Both the position numbers and the translations under genes were made by a program. This document shows positions 56,249-64,000 of a DNA stretch of 64,000 bases, piece after piece. The DNA is taken from NCBI GenBank assembly GCA_938003835.1, contig CALKXJ010000020.1:62001-126000 (forward strand), written 5' to 3'. Positions within the stretch are counted from its first letter, which is position 1, and each line of letters starts with the position of its first letter. The notes beneath the pieces were generated by a model that made no database searches, was not told the origin of the DNA, and saw only the letters and a program-made list of their open reading frames with translations. Source of the DNA: an uncultured Bryobacteraceae bacterium. GTDB lineage: Bacteria > Acidobacteriota > Terriglobia > Bryobacterales > Bryobacteraceae.

Positions 56249-59170
56249 ATGCCCGAGCTGGCGCCTGAGTCCGTTTTCCGTAATCAGGAACGAGCCGCCC
56301 AGAGCTTTGCCGAGCTGGCCGCGGGGATCCCACCGGCGGCCCTGCGGCGGATCTCGTTGCTCGTCGGAGCTTCGGCCGATCCTGACGGGGCGCTGCACTA
56401 TCTGGTGCGATTTCGCGAGGCGCAGCCGGCGGCCTTCCAGCGCCTTGTCGTCTCCCCAGCCGCCATGCAGTATCTGGTGGCGGTCTTTGCCTCCAGCCGC
56501 TTTCTCTCCGAGGCTCTGCTCCGGCACCCGGACTGGATCGAGCTGCTGCCCGGCCGGGGCGACCTCCACCGCGTCATCAGCCGGGAGGAGCTGGTGGCGG
56601 AGCTTGAGGCGCAACTGGCGCCTGCCGGTCCGGGCGCCTTCTCTCCTCTCAAGCTCGCCGAATTCCGCCGCCGCCAGATGCTGCGGATTCTCGTTCGTGA
56701 CCTGCTCGGGTTCGGCACGCTGGCGGAGATCACCGAGGAGCTGTCGAACCTGGCGGACGCGATCCTCGAGGTCGCCTACCGGAGCCTGCGCGTCGAGCTG
56801 GTACGCCGCTACGGGCGGCCGTTGTATCGCACCGCCGAGGGCGAGACGCGCGAATGCGGCTTTTCCATCATCGCCCTTGGCAAGCTGGGCGGCCGCGAGC
56901 TCAACTACTCCTCCGACATCGACTTGATGTTCGTTTACTCGGCCAACGGGGAGACCGAGGGCCGGGAGCCGGTCAGCAACCGCGAGTTCTTCAGCAAGCT
57001 GGCCAACCACTTGACCGATGTTCTGTCGACCCACACGGCCGAGGGCCGCTGTTACCGTGTCGATCTTCGGCTGCGGCCCGAGGGCAGGCTGGGCGACGTC
57101 GCCTCGTCGGTGGATGCCATGCGCGCCTACTACGAGCAGCGGGCGCGTGACTGGGAGCTGCAAATGCTCATCAAGGCCCGCGTGGCGGCCGGCGATCGCG
57201 CTCCGGGCCAGGAGCTGCTCGATGCGGTCGAGGCACTCATCTACCGCTCGACGCTCGACTTCTCGGCCGTCGAATCGGTTTCGGAGACGCGCGAGCGCAT
57301 CCATGAGAAGACCGGGCGGCGCCGGATGCGCGGCGGCGGGCTGAACGTGAAGCTGGCCCGGGGCGGCATCCGGGACATCGAGTTCTTGGTGCAATGCCTC
57401 CAGCGCTTGCACGGCGGCCGCGAACCTTGGGTGCGCCGTAGCGGCACCCGGGTGGCGCTGCGCCGCCTCAGGGATAAAGACCTGCTTTCCGACACAGAGT
57501 ATTCGCGACTGGCTTCGGCTTACGAGTTTCTGCGGCATCTCGAACATCGCCTTCAGATCGTCGACGACCGCCAGACGCACGAACTGCCCACCGACCGCGA
57601 GGAGCTGGAGATCCTCGCCCGCCGCATGCCCGGGTGGAAGGCGGGGGGCGTTCCCTCCGCCGAGGGCCTGCTCCGCATGCTCAACGTGCACCTGGAAGAG
57701 GTTCAGGAGATTTATGAGCGGGTGATTCACTCGCAGCAGCCGATTTATTACAGCCCGCATCCGGAGGCGCTCACCGGAGCAGGTCCCGGCGCCGGCGAGG
57801 CGGAGCCGGAGTTGCTGGCCCCGGCGGTGAGCAACCTCGTCAGGTTCCTGGACGAGCGCGCTCCGCGGCTGGCGGCGACGATCGCGCGCAGCCGCCTGCG
57901 GCAAGGCGCCCAGGCCTTCGAACATTTTCTCGAGCAGGTGCTTGACCGGCCCGAATGGCTCGAATGGCTCGAGAGCGATCGGGCGCTGGCCGGCTATGTC
58001 ATTGACCTGTTCGAACACAGCTCGCATTATGCCGAGCAGCTTGTCCGCAAGCCGGAGCTGCTCGAAGAGCTGCGTTGCATCGGCGAGGAGCCGGACCGCG
58101 TGCCCGACTACGCGCAGACGGTGGGAGCCGCAAGCGACGCGGGCGGGCTCCGGCGGCTGTTCGCCCGCCAGATGCTTCGCATCCAGGCCGAGAGCATCTG
58201 CCTGCGGACGCCCATCTTCGACACCCTCAAGCGCACCTCGGCGCTCGCCGACGCCGCCATCGCCGCCTGCTACCGCATGGCGGTGGAGGACGTCCGGCGA
58301 ACCTGGCGCCCCGCGCAGGCCGGCTACGAGCCCCGCGATCAGATGGTGACCGTCGCTCTCGGCCGGCTGGGAATGACGGAGTTCGATCTGGCCTCCGACG
58401 CCGACCTGGTCTTTGTCCTGCCCGATGCCGACGCCGCGGAGATCACCTTCTGGACGCGCGTGGCCGAGCGTATGATCCAGCTCATCACCGCATACACCGG
58501 CGACGGCGTCCTGTTCGCTGTCGACACCCGCCTGCGGCCCAACGGCCGCGAGGGGATGCTCGTGCAGACCGAGCAAGCCTACAAGGACTACTTCGCCCAG
58601 CGGGCCGAGGCCTGGGAGGGCATCACCTACATGAAGTCGCGTGCGGTGGCCGGCCACCTCGCCTGGGGCACCGCGTTCTTGAGCGAGCTTCAGAAATTGG
58701 ACTGGCGGCGGTGGGGCCAGAGCGGGCGTTCCAAGCGCAAGCTCTGGGACATGCGGATGCGACTGGAGAAGGAGCAGGGCGCCGCCAATCCGCTCAAGGC
58801 CGGCCGCGGGGGCTACTACGACATCGATTTCGCCCTGATGTACCTGCGGCTCAAAGCAGCCGGCTTCTTCTTCCCTGTGCTCAACACGCCGGAGCGCATC
58901 GATGTGCTCGAGAAGATGGGGCATCTCGATCGCGAGGATGCGGCCTTTCTGCTCGATGCCGCCACCTTCTACCGCGCGCTCGATCATGGCTTGCGGGTCT
59001 TCTCCGGTCACGCCGAGGGCAACCTGCCGAAGAGCCGCATGCAACTCGAGGCCCTTCAGAGGCTGGTGAGCCGATGGACCCCGGAGCACCTGCACGACCA
59101 GCCGCTCGACGTCGAGCTGGCGCAGATCCAGGCGCGCACCCGGGAGTTCTTCGAGCGGCTGTTCGGTTAA
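56249..59170 (+). CDS. glnE: Bifunctional glutamine synthetase adenylyltransferase/deadenylase
   Basis: 973 residues, full length for GlnE. Two nucleotidyltransferase domains: N-terminal with ALGKLGGRELNYSSDIDLM near residues 210-225 (adenylyl removal in the known enzymes) and C-terminal with ALGRLGMTEFDLASDADLVF near 705-722 (adenylylation), joined by helical regulatory segments. Controls GlnA by adenylylating Tyr397, which is intact in this window. The ATG at 56249 was chosen over a much longer open frame because the upstream part has no family match; a GATAAT box lies ten bases before it. No glnB is nearby. Confidence 0.95.
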   Translation: MPELAPESVFRNQERAAQSFAELAAGIPPAALRRISLLVGASADPDGALHYLVRFREAQPAAFQRLVVSPAAMQYLVAVFASSRFLSEALLRHPDWIELLPGRGDLHRVISREELVAELEAQLAPAGPGAFSPLKLAEFRRRQMLRILVRDLLGFGTLAEITEELSNLADAILEVAYRSLRVELVRRYGRPLYRTAEGETRECGFSIIALGKLGGRELNYSSDIDLMFVYSANGETEGREPVSNREFFSKLANHLTDVLSTHTAEGRCYRVDLRLRPEGRLGDVASSVDAMRAYYEQRARDWELQMLIKARVAAGDRAPGQELLDAVEALIYRSTLDFSAVESVSETRERIHEKTGRRRMRGGGLNVKLARGGIRDIEFLVQCLQRLHGGREPWVRRSGTRVALRRLRDKDLLSDTEYSRLASAYEFLRHLEHRLQIVDDRQTHELPTDREELEILARRMPGWKAGGVPSAEGLLRMLNVHLEEVQEIYERVIHSQQPIYYSPHPEALTGAGPGAGEAEPELLAPAVSNLVRFLDERAPRLAATIARSRLRQGAQAFEHFLEQVLDRPEWLEWLESDRALAGYVIDLFEHSSHYAEQLVRKPELLEELRCIGEEPDRVPDYAQTVGAASDAGGLRRLFARQMLRIQAESICLRTPIFDTLKRTSALADAAIAACYRMAVEDVRRTWRPAQAGYEPRDQMVTVALGRLGMTEFDLASDADLVFVLPDADAAEITFWTRVAERMIQLITAYTGDGVLFAVDTRLRPNGREGMLVQTEQAYKDYFAQRAEAWEGITYMKSRAVAGHLAWGTAFLSELQKLDWRRWGQSGRSKRKLWDMRMRLEKEQGAANPLKAGRGGYYDIDFALMYLRLKAAGFFFPVLNTPERIDVLEKMGHLDREDAAFLLDAATFYRALDHGLRVFSGHAEGNLPKSRMQLEALQRLVSRWTPEHLHDQPLDVELAQIQARTREFFERLFG

Positions 59171-59196
59171 GTGTTGCGGATTATGATGGGGATAGG

Positions 59197-59823
59197 ATGC
59201 TGCGCCTCGCCCTCGCCGCCGCGCTGGTGTTTGTTTCCGGTGGCGCCGGTGCCTTCGGGCAGGTGATCGAGTTCGAATCCGGCGGGCTGAAGTACCAGAC
59301 CCTCACCAAGAACGGCCTGACGATCATGTTCGCCCACCTGCCGTCGCAGGTGCGCGAATATTCGATCATCCAGGTCGCGGTCTCCAACGGCTCGAACGCT
59401 CCGTGGGTGGTGCGGCCGGAGGATTTTCGTTTCGAGCTGCCCAACGGAACGGTGATCCGTGCCGTGCCTGCCCTCCAGGTGATCAACGAGCTGATCCGGC
59501 ACGCTTCGGGCGACGACGTCATCAAGCTCGTCACCACCTACGAGCTGGGCCTCTACGGCATCAACCGGATCCATTCCACCAGCGGCTATGAGAAGCGCCG
59601 GCAGTCCGCTCTGGCCGTCGTCTCCTCGGCCCGGCTGAAGGCGGCCGCCGCGGCTTCGGCCATCGCGCTAGTCGAGACCCGCCTGGCCCCGGGCGAGAGC
59701 ACCGACGGCGCGGTCTTCTATCCCACCGCCGGCCGGCCCATCGGCGAATCGCGCCTCAAGGTCTATACTGCCGGGACGGTTTTCGAGTTCGAGGCGAGCA
59801 CGCCGCAGTGGGCCTCGAAGTAG
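59197..59823 (+). CDS. Exported protein of unknown function
   Basis: 208 residues with a signal peptide (MLRLALAAALVFVSGGAGAF). The body is a beta-rich domain (LPSQVREYSIIQVAVSNGSN, APWVVRPEDFRFELPNGTVI) followed by a helical middle and a final strand pair (LAPGESTDGAVFYPTAG). No family is recognised. A TATGAT box lies nine bases before the ATG; longer upstream frames are shadows of glnE. Ends 14 bases from the convergent repeat protein. Confidence 0.72.
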   Translation: MLRLALAAALVFVSGGAGAFGQVIEFESGGLKYQTLTKNGLTIMFAHLPSQVREYSIIQVAVSNGSNAPWVVRPEDFRFELPNGTVIRAVPALQVINELIRHASGDDVIKLVTTYELGLYGINRIHSTSGYEKRRQSALAVVSSARLKAAAAASAIALVETRLAPGESTDGAVFYPTAGRPIGESRLKVYTAGTVFEFEASTPQWASK

Positions 59824-59837
59824 GTGGAGGCAGCCCG

Positions 59838-61559
59838 TTACTGATCGGCCTCCTCGACGCGGAGAAGCTTCAGCTCCCTGACCTCCTGTGAGCGCTCTTT
59901 CACGGTGACCTTGACGCCGTCGTCGTCGTACCGGTCGAGGAAACCGGGGTCACGCCAGGCGCCGGCCTCGACCTTATCCCAGGCGAAAGCCGTGTATTCT
60001 CCCGGCGGTACGCCCCGGAAGCTGAAGCGCCCGTTCTGATCCGCGGCCTGCTGGAAGAATAGATCCTCGCGGTGGCGTTTGCTCTCCTCCGGAATGAGAA
60101 CTACGGCAGCGCCGGGGGCGGGTTTCTGCTCGGCGTCGAGAACGACTCCGTCCACCTGCCCGCCGGACGGGCTCACGAGCAAGTTGAGGAAACCGCCCGA
60201 AGTGAGCATCAGGGGAGAGGCAAGCGCCTCCTGGTCGCCCAGCCGCGCCGCTTTGAGATAACTGCCCTCCGGCAAGCCCGCGATCCGGACGCTGTAACGG
60301 CCCGGGGAGAGATTCCGCAGCTCGAAGGAGCCATCCTCCTTGACGCGTCCGTCGCCCATACCGAAAAACTGCACCTCCTGCTCTTCGGATTGGAGCAGGA
60401 CGCGCGCGCCGTCGAGCTTCACCGTGGCGGCGCTGCCCGGCTCGATCTGGACGCGGCCCTGAACGGTGACGCCGGGCGCGAGCACCAGCTCGATGCCTTC
60501 GATGTCGGCGCTGCCGACCTCGATCTCCCGCCGCGCGTAGAGCGTGTTCTCGCCGTCCCGGTACACAGCCGTGAGCAGGTGCGAACCCGGGCGCACATTC
60601 GTCAGGGTGAAGCGGCCCGTCGATGCCTCCACCTGTGCGAAGCGCCGCCGCGCCGATCCGAGGAAGCCCAGGCCCGTGCGCGGCGCGATCATCAGCATCA
60701 GGCCGCTCCCGGCGCGTTCGCCTCCCGGCTTCACCACGCGCCCGCTGATGCTGATGGCTTGAGCAGGCCAGAGGCGGAAGTCGATGCCGCTGCGCTCCTC
60801 GCCGGCCTTCACCACCACGGGCGCGGCCTGCTCGGGCTCGAGCACACCGGGATAGTAAACGTCCGGGTAGGCGATCCGGTCCGCCGTCCGCGCCCGCGCC
60901 AGCGGCCGGAGGCCTATCTCGCGTTCCGTCCAGGCAGCGCTCACCCAGTAGCGGCCGGGCGCCAGACCGAAGATCCGGTACTCGCCCCGGTCGTCGGTGG
61001 CGGCGCCGCCCGCCGGCACGAGCTCCCGCTTGCCTTTGAGGTAGCGGTACTGCATCGCGGTGACGCGCGCCCAGGCGAGCGGTTCGCCGTCCTCATCGAC
61101 GACGCGCCCGGCGATCACCGCCGCAGGCGTCATTCTGAGGACCAGGCCCTTAAGATGCTGTCCGGGGGCAAGAGTCAGGCTGGCCGGATTTCCCGCCCTA
61201 CCCGCCTGCGTGTCGCTGCCCGCATAGCCGTTGCGCCGCAACGAGATCTGGTACCGGCCCGGCGGGATCTTCTCGATTACGAAGCGGCCCGAGGCATCGC
61301 TGATGCCACCGGCGCCGCCGAAGCCTGCGCCGCGGCCGCCAACTAGCACCACCGCGGCCTTTCGGATCGGCGCCTGGGTGCGGGCGTCAAGGACGACTCC
61401 CTCGACCGTGCAGTAGTCCTCCTCCTTGAGGGGCGGCGCCTCTTGCTGGGCCTGCGGTGCGCCCGCACCCCTCGGGGGCGACCCCGGTTGAACGTTGGGT
61501 GGGGCTTGGGCAAAAACCCAGCCTGCCAGCGCGATCCACGCCATTCCGACGCGCGGCAT
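59838..61559 (-). CDS. Exported carboxypeptidase-regulatory-like repeat protein
   Basis: 573 residues with a signal peptide (MPRVGMAWIALAGWVFAQ). It consists mainly of repeated Ig-like carboxypeptidase regulatory-like domains, each with a G-V-V-x-D or GRVxxP opening, SDASGRFVIEKIPPGRYQIS-type turn and Y-xVR-like ending (VVDEDGEPLAWARVTAMQ; DDRGEYRIFGLAPGRYWVS; QNGRFSFRGVPPGEYTAFA). Proteins of this sort are abundant in acidobacteria and usually surface-associated. No catalytic domain is seen. AGGAGGG precedes the ATG. Confidence 0.85.
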   Translation of the reverse strand: MPRVGMAWIALAGWVFAQAPPNVQPGSPPRGAGAPQAQQEAPPLKEEDYCTVEGVVLDARTQAPIRKAAVVLVGGRGAGFGGAGGISDASGRFVIEKIPPGRYQISLRRNGYAGSDTQAGRAGNPASLTLAPGQHLKGLVLRMTPAAVIAGRVVDEDGEPLAWARVTAMQYRYLKGKRELVPAGGAATDDRGEYRIFGLAPGRYWVSAAWTEREIGLRPLARARTADRIAYPDVYYPGVLEPEQAAPVVVKAGEERSGIDFRLWPAQAISISGRVVKPGGERAGSGLMLMIAPRTGLGFLGSARRRFAQVEASTGRFTLTNVRPGSHLLTAVYRDGENTLYARREIEVGSADIEGIELVLAPGVTVQGRVQIEPGSAATVKLDGARVLLQSEEQEVQFFGMGDGRVKEDGSFELRNLSPGRYSVRIAGLPEGSYLKAARLGDQEALASPLMLTSGGFLNLLVSPSGGQVDGVVLDAEQKPAPGAAVVLIPEESKRHREDLFFQQAADQNGRFSFRGVPPGEYTAFAWDKVEAGAWRDPGFLDRYDDDGVKVTVKERSQEVRELKLLRVEEADQ

Positions 61560-61653
61560 CGGCCCTCCTTGCTCTAAACGTCCCCGTTATTCTCATTATC
61601 TCCGCAACTTGCGCCCGGGCACGCCCCACCTTGTTAAGATTGCGACGATCCCT

Positions 61654-62895
61654 ATGCGAATCACCCGGCTCACCACCGCCGTCATCGAAGCGAATTTCGA
61701 CTGGACGCTGATCAAAGCGGAGACCGACGAGGGCATCACCGGCTACGGTGAAGCCTACTTCGGTCCCGGCCTGCCCGCGGTCATCCGGGAATACGCCGCG
61801 CTCATCGAAGGCGAAGATCTCACTTCGATCGATGTCCTCGTTCGAAAGATGAAGGCCGCCTCGGTGCATGTCTGGCCGGGGCTGGCTACGCACGCCGTCT
61901 GCGGCATCGAAGCGGCGCTGCTCGATGCCCTCGGCAAGCGGTACAGGCTGCCGCTCTGGCAGATCCTCGGCGGCAAGTATCGCGACCGTGTGAGCGTTTA
62001 TGTCGACTGCCATGCCGGCGAGTCGCTCGAGAGCATCACGCCGCTGCTGGTGCCCCGCACGCCCTCCTGGCAAGCCGGCGAGAGCGGGCCGGCGGCCCGC
62101 GCGCCCAGCGTGAGGCACCGCTGGGACCAGCCCGGCCGCAAGCACCTGACGCCGGAGGCCTATGCGCGTCGCGCCGCCGAGATGGCTGCGCGCGGCTTCC
62201 CGATCCTCAAGTTCGACATCGACGTCCCAATGCCGTTCCCCACCGATCAGTACAATCGGGACCTGAGCCCGGCGGAGGTGGACTACGCCGCCTCGCTGGT
62301 GGCCGCCGTCCGGCAAGCCGTCGGGCCGGGCCTCGGCGTGGCGATTGACTGCCACTGGAACTACGGTGTCGGCGCCGCCGTCGAGCTGGCGCGGGCGCTC
62401 GAGCCCTATCGCCTGGCGTGGTTCGAAGATCCCGTTCCTCCGGAGAATCTGGACGCCCTCGCCCAGGTGCAGCGCGCCACGCGGCTGCCGGTAGCCACCG
62501 GCGAAAACCATTACCACCGCGTCGATTTCGAGCGGCTGATCCGGGAAGCGGGCCTTCGCCTGCTCGCGCCGGACGTGCAGAAGGTCGGGCTCTGGGAAGG
62601 GCGCAAGCTCGCCGACCTCGCCGACATGCATTACGTCAACCTGGCGTTCCACAATGTCAGCGGACCGATCGGCACCATGGCCGGCGTCCACCTTTCGGCC
62701 GCCGTACCCAACTTCCTGGCTCTGGAGTGGCACGCCGCGGACGTTCCCTTCTTCGACGCGCTGGTTCGCGGGCTTGATGGTCCGCTGATCGAAAACGGCT
62801 CGATCCGCGTGCCGGACGCTCCCGGGCTCGGCATTGAGCTCGATGAGGATGTCGCCTGGCGCTATCGCAAGCCGGGCGAGAGATTCTTCGAGTAG
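61654..62895 (+). CDS. Mandelate racemase/muconate lactonizing enzyme family protein
   Basis: 413 residues. Enolase-superfamily fold: N-terminal capping domain (MRITRLTTAVIEANFDWTLI, EGITGYGEAYFGPGLP), a catalytic KxD (FPILKFDIDVPM), three metal ligands in AIDCHWNYG, AWFEDPVPPE and ATGENHYHR, and a C-terminal His (NLAFHNVSGPIGTMAGVHLS). These are sugar-acid dehydratases or related enzymes, fitting the sugar-degradation theme. A roughly 30-residue insertion (about 125-155) lies before the second-half strands. Its 3' end overlaps the convergent partial gene by 34 bases. Confidence 0.88.
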   Translation: MRITRLTTAVIEANFDWTLIKAETDEGITGYGEAYFGPGLPAVIREYAALIEGEDLTSIDVLVRKMKAASVHVWPGLATHAVCGIEAALLDALGKRYRLPLWQILGGKYRDRVSVYVDCHAGESLESITPLLVPRTPSWQAGESGPAARAPSVRHRWDQPGRKHLTPEAYARRAAEMAARGFPILKFDIDVPMPFPTDQYNRDLSPAEVDYAASLVAAVRQAVGPGLGVAIDCHWNYGVGAAVELARALEPYRLAWFEDPVPPENLDALAQVQRATRLPVATGENHYHRVDFERLIREAGLRLLAPDVQKVGLWEGRKLADLADMHYVNLAFHNVSGPIGTMAGVHLSAAVPNFLALEWHAADVPFFDALVRGLDGPLIENGSIRVPDAPGLGIELDEDVAWRYRKPGERFFE

Positions 62896-64000
62896 CGCCG
62901 GGCGAGCAGCAACAGAAACGCTGCGCCGCCGGCGAACGCGGCCGCGAGCGCGGCGACGCCGTTCATACGCAGGTCGGCGGCCGGCTGCGTCGCCAGGGGC
63001 AGGGCGCGCCGCGCCGCCTCGATCCAGAACAGCGCCACGCCGAAGCTCACCAGATCGACGCTCGAAGTGCGGATCACCAGCCAGACGATGCCGATGAGCA
63101 CCGCGCCGGCGGCGAAATGGAAAAGCCACTGCCAGGCATTCGTCGAGCGGCTGAGCGCCACCAGCGCCAGCACCACACCGGCCACCGCGAGGCCGGTGCG
63201 GAAACGCAGATAGCCGATGCCCGCCGATGCGAGGATCGTCGCCGTGCAGAGCGTTCCGAAGGAAACGAACAGGCTCCGGCCGAGGGCGGCGAAGGCGGGC
63301 AGGTAGGTCTCCGGACCTGCCAGGCTCCACAGCCCGACCGAGAGGCGGTCCCCGGGCACATGCTGGCTGGCGAAGGTCAGAGCCTCTGCCGTGCCCCAGA
63401 CAAGCGCGGCCACGGCGACAGCCCGCGCCAGGGAGGGCCTGGGCAGAGTGCGGTAGCCGTAGCCGACCTGCAAGAAAATGTCGGTCGCCAGCGCCAGCAG
63501 GAAGATGCCTGCGCCGGAGAGAACGGCCATGACCAGCCGGCTGAGCAGAGCCTGCTGAATATAGTTCTGAAGCGGCTTGGCCGTGTCGTAAGCCGCCAGG
63601 ACATTCGGCCACTCGTTGGCCGCGGCCGCCAGGGCCACCACCGTCGCGGTGCCGCCCGCCGCCAGATAAACTCTCCAGCGCGGCTGATGCGCCGCCTCTC
63701 CCTCGCGGCCGCTCAGGCGGCGGATCCCCGCGACGAGCAGCAGCAGACCCAAGGCGCCGCCGAGCGCCGGCATGATCGTCGATTGCAACCGCGGCCGGTT
63801 GAACTCGCGCAGCCATTCTTCAGGCAGTTTCAGGAAGCGGCGGAAGTAGGAGATGTCCTCTCCTACCACGGTCAGCGACAGCCGCGCCGTCGCTTCACCG
63901 GCGCGGAAGCCCTGTTCCTCCCAGACAAAGACGTGATCGGTGCGATTCTCGAGGTTCGATACGTTCGAGTCGACCAGCCGGTAGCGCTCGATGGCAATCT
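62862..64000 (-). CDS. Polytopic membrane protein, partial at its 5' end
   Basis: The frame is open to the right edge, so the N-terminus lies outside; 378 residues are visible. A soluble start (LVDSNVSNLENRTDHVFVWE; LSLTVVGEDISYFRRFLKLP) is followed by about eight hydrophobic segments. The soluble part resembles the extracytoplasmic region of acidobacterial CPBP-type intramembrane proteases, but the EExxxR catalytic motif is not seen here, so that family assignment is only a possibility. Overlaps the enolase-superfamily gene by 34 bases at their 3' ends. Confidence 0.7.
   Translation of the reverse strand, partial: IAIERYRLVDSNVSNLENRTDHVFVWEEQGFRAGEATARLSLTVVGEDISYFRRFLKLPEEWLREFNRPRLQSTIMPALGGALGLLLLVAGIRRLSGREGEAAHQPRWRVYLAAGGTATVVALAAAANEWPNVLAAYDTAKPLQNYIQQALLSRLVMAVLSGAGIFLLALATDIFLQVGYGYRTLPRPSLARAVAVAALVWGTAEALTFASQHVPGDRLSVGLWSLAGPETYLPAFAALGRSLFVSFGTLCTATILASAGIGYLRFRTGLAVAGVVLALVALSRSTNAWQWLFHFAAGAVLIGIVWLVIRTSSVDLVSFGVALFWIEAARRALPLATQPAADLRMNGVAALAAAFAGGAAFLLLLARRYSKNLSPGLR

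Noticed and set aside
55904-59095. Very long antisense frame (over 1000 codons) opposite glnE
   Set aside because: High-GC shadow: low-complexity Ala/Gly/Val/His composition, no domain, and it lies fully opposite a clear GlnE.
1-64000. CRISPR arrays, tRNA or rRNA genes, prophage and insertion sequences
   Set aside because: No regularly spaced repeats, cloverleaf-like sequences, integrase or transposase frames were found by eye; short tRNAs or degraded elements could still have been missed.

Overview
The window is a high-GC (mid-60s % by eye), densely packed bacterial chromosome segment. It has no rRNA, tRNA, CRISPR array, insertion sequence or prophage that I can see. Several traits point to Acidobacteriota of the Solibacter/Bryobacter kind: many exported Gfo/Idh/MocA oxidoreductases, glycoside hydrolases with twin-arginine signals, a CBM9-like protein, a carboxypeptidase-regulatory-like repeat protein and small lineage-type exported proteins. 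This placement is inferred from gene content and style, not proven. Two genes run off the window, one at each end.

Layout. 1-3539 (minus): a UPF0434/Trm112-like small protein followed by two tandem paralogous exported proteins of unknown function. 3626-5483: a YtxH-like protein and the proline-catabolic aldehyde dehydrogenase. 5484-6337: a gene-poor, atypical stretch. 6344-11364: exported proteins and a GT39-like membrane glycosyltransferase pair. 11376-15470: two Gfo/Idh/MocA oxidoreductases flanking an exported beta-helix protein, a likely carbohydrate catabolic unit. 15481-19711: a PfkB sugar kinase, an EamA exporter, small membrane proteins, a DUF302 protein and a degenerate receiver-domain protein. 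19829-24561 (minus): two ABC-2 type transporters in one overlapping operon plus a GT2 glycosyltransferase. 24633-32493: a beta-propeller, GH51 arabinofuranosidase, DsbD-N domain protein, GNAT, amidohydrolase and an M19-like protein. 32511-38951: housekeeping genes (threonylcarbamoyl-AMP synthase, homocysteine methyltransferase/MTHFR fusion, MutM, SAM hydrolase-like protein, cysteine desulfurase, MnmA). 39023-46490: a LolC/E-like permease, CBM9-like protein, third Gfo/Idh, XseA, GlnA and a MOSC protein. 46494-51576: a DUF362 protein and two glycosidase-like proteins. 51880-56054: a redox operon of tetraheme cytochrome, Tat-type ferredoxin, NrfD and a large membrane protein. 56249-64000: GlnE, exported proteins, an enolase-superfamily enzyme and a partial membrane protein.

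How the genes work together. Much of the accessory content fits plant or microbial polysaccharide breakdown (GH51, GH5-like, beta-helix, CBM9, sugar acid dehydratase-type and sugar oxidoreductase-type enzymes), largely exported by Tat. GlnA with Tyr397 and GlnE in the same window form the classical adenylylation pair. The cysteine desulfurase and MnmA overlap and together would supply tRNA 2-thiouridine.

The most interesting signal is regulatory. At eleven genes a -10-like hexamer is followed by exactly six bases and then the start codon, mostly without a Shine-Dalgarno sequence, which predicts leaderless mRNAs. Other points worth a second look are a REP-like palindromic repeat directly after two stop codons, a quinone-linked cytochrome/ferredoxin/NrfD operon without a catalytic subunit, and a receiver domain with Glu in place of the phosphorylated Asp.
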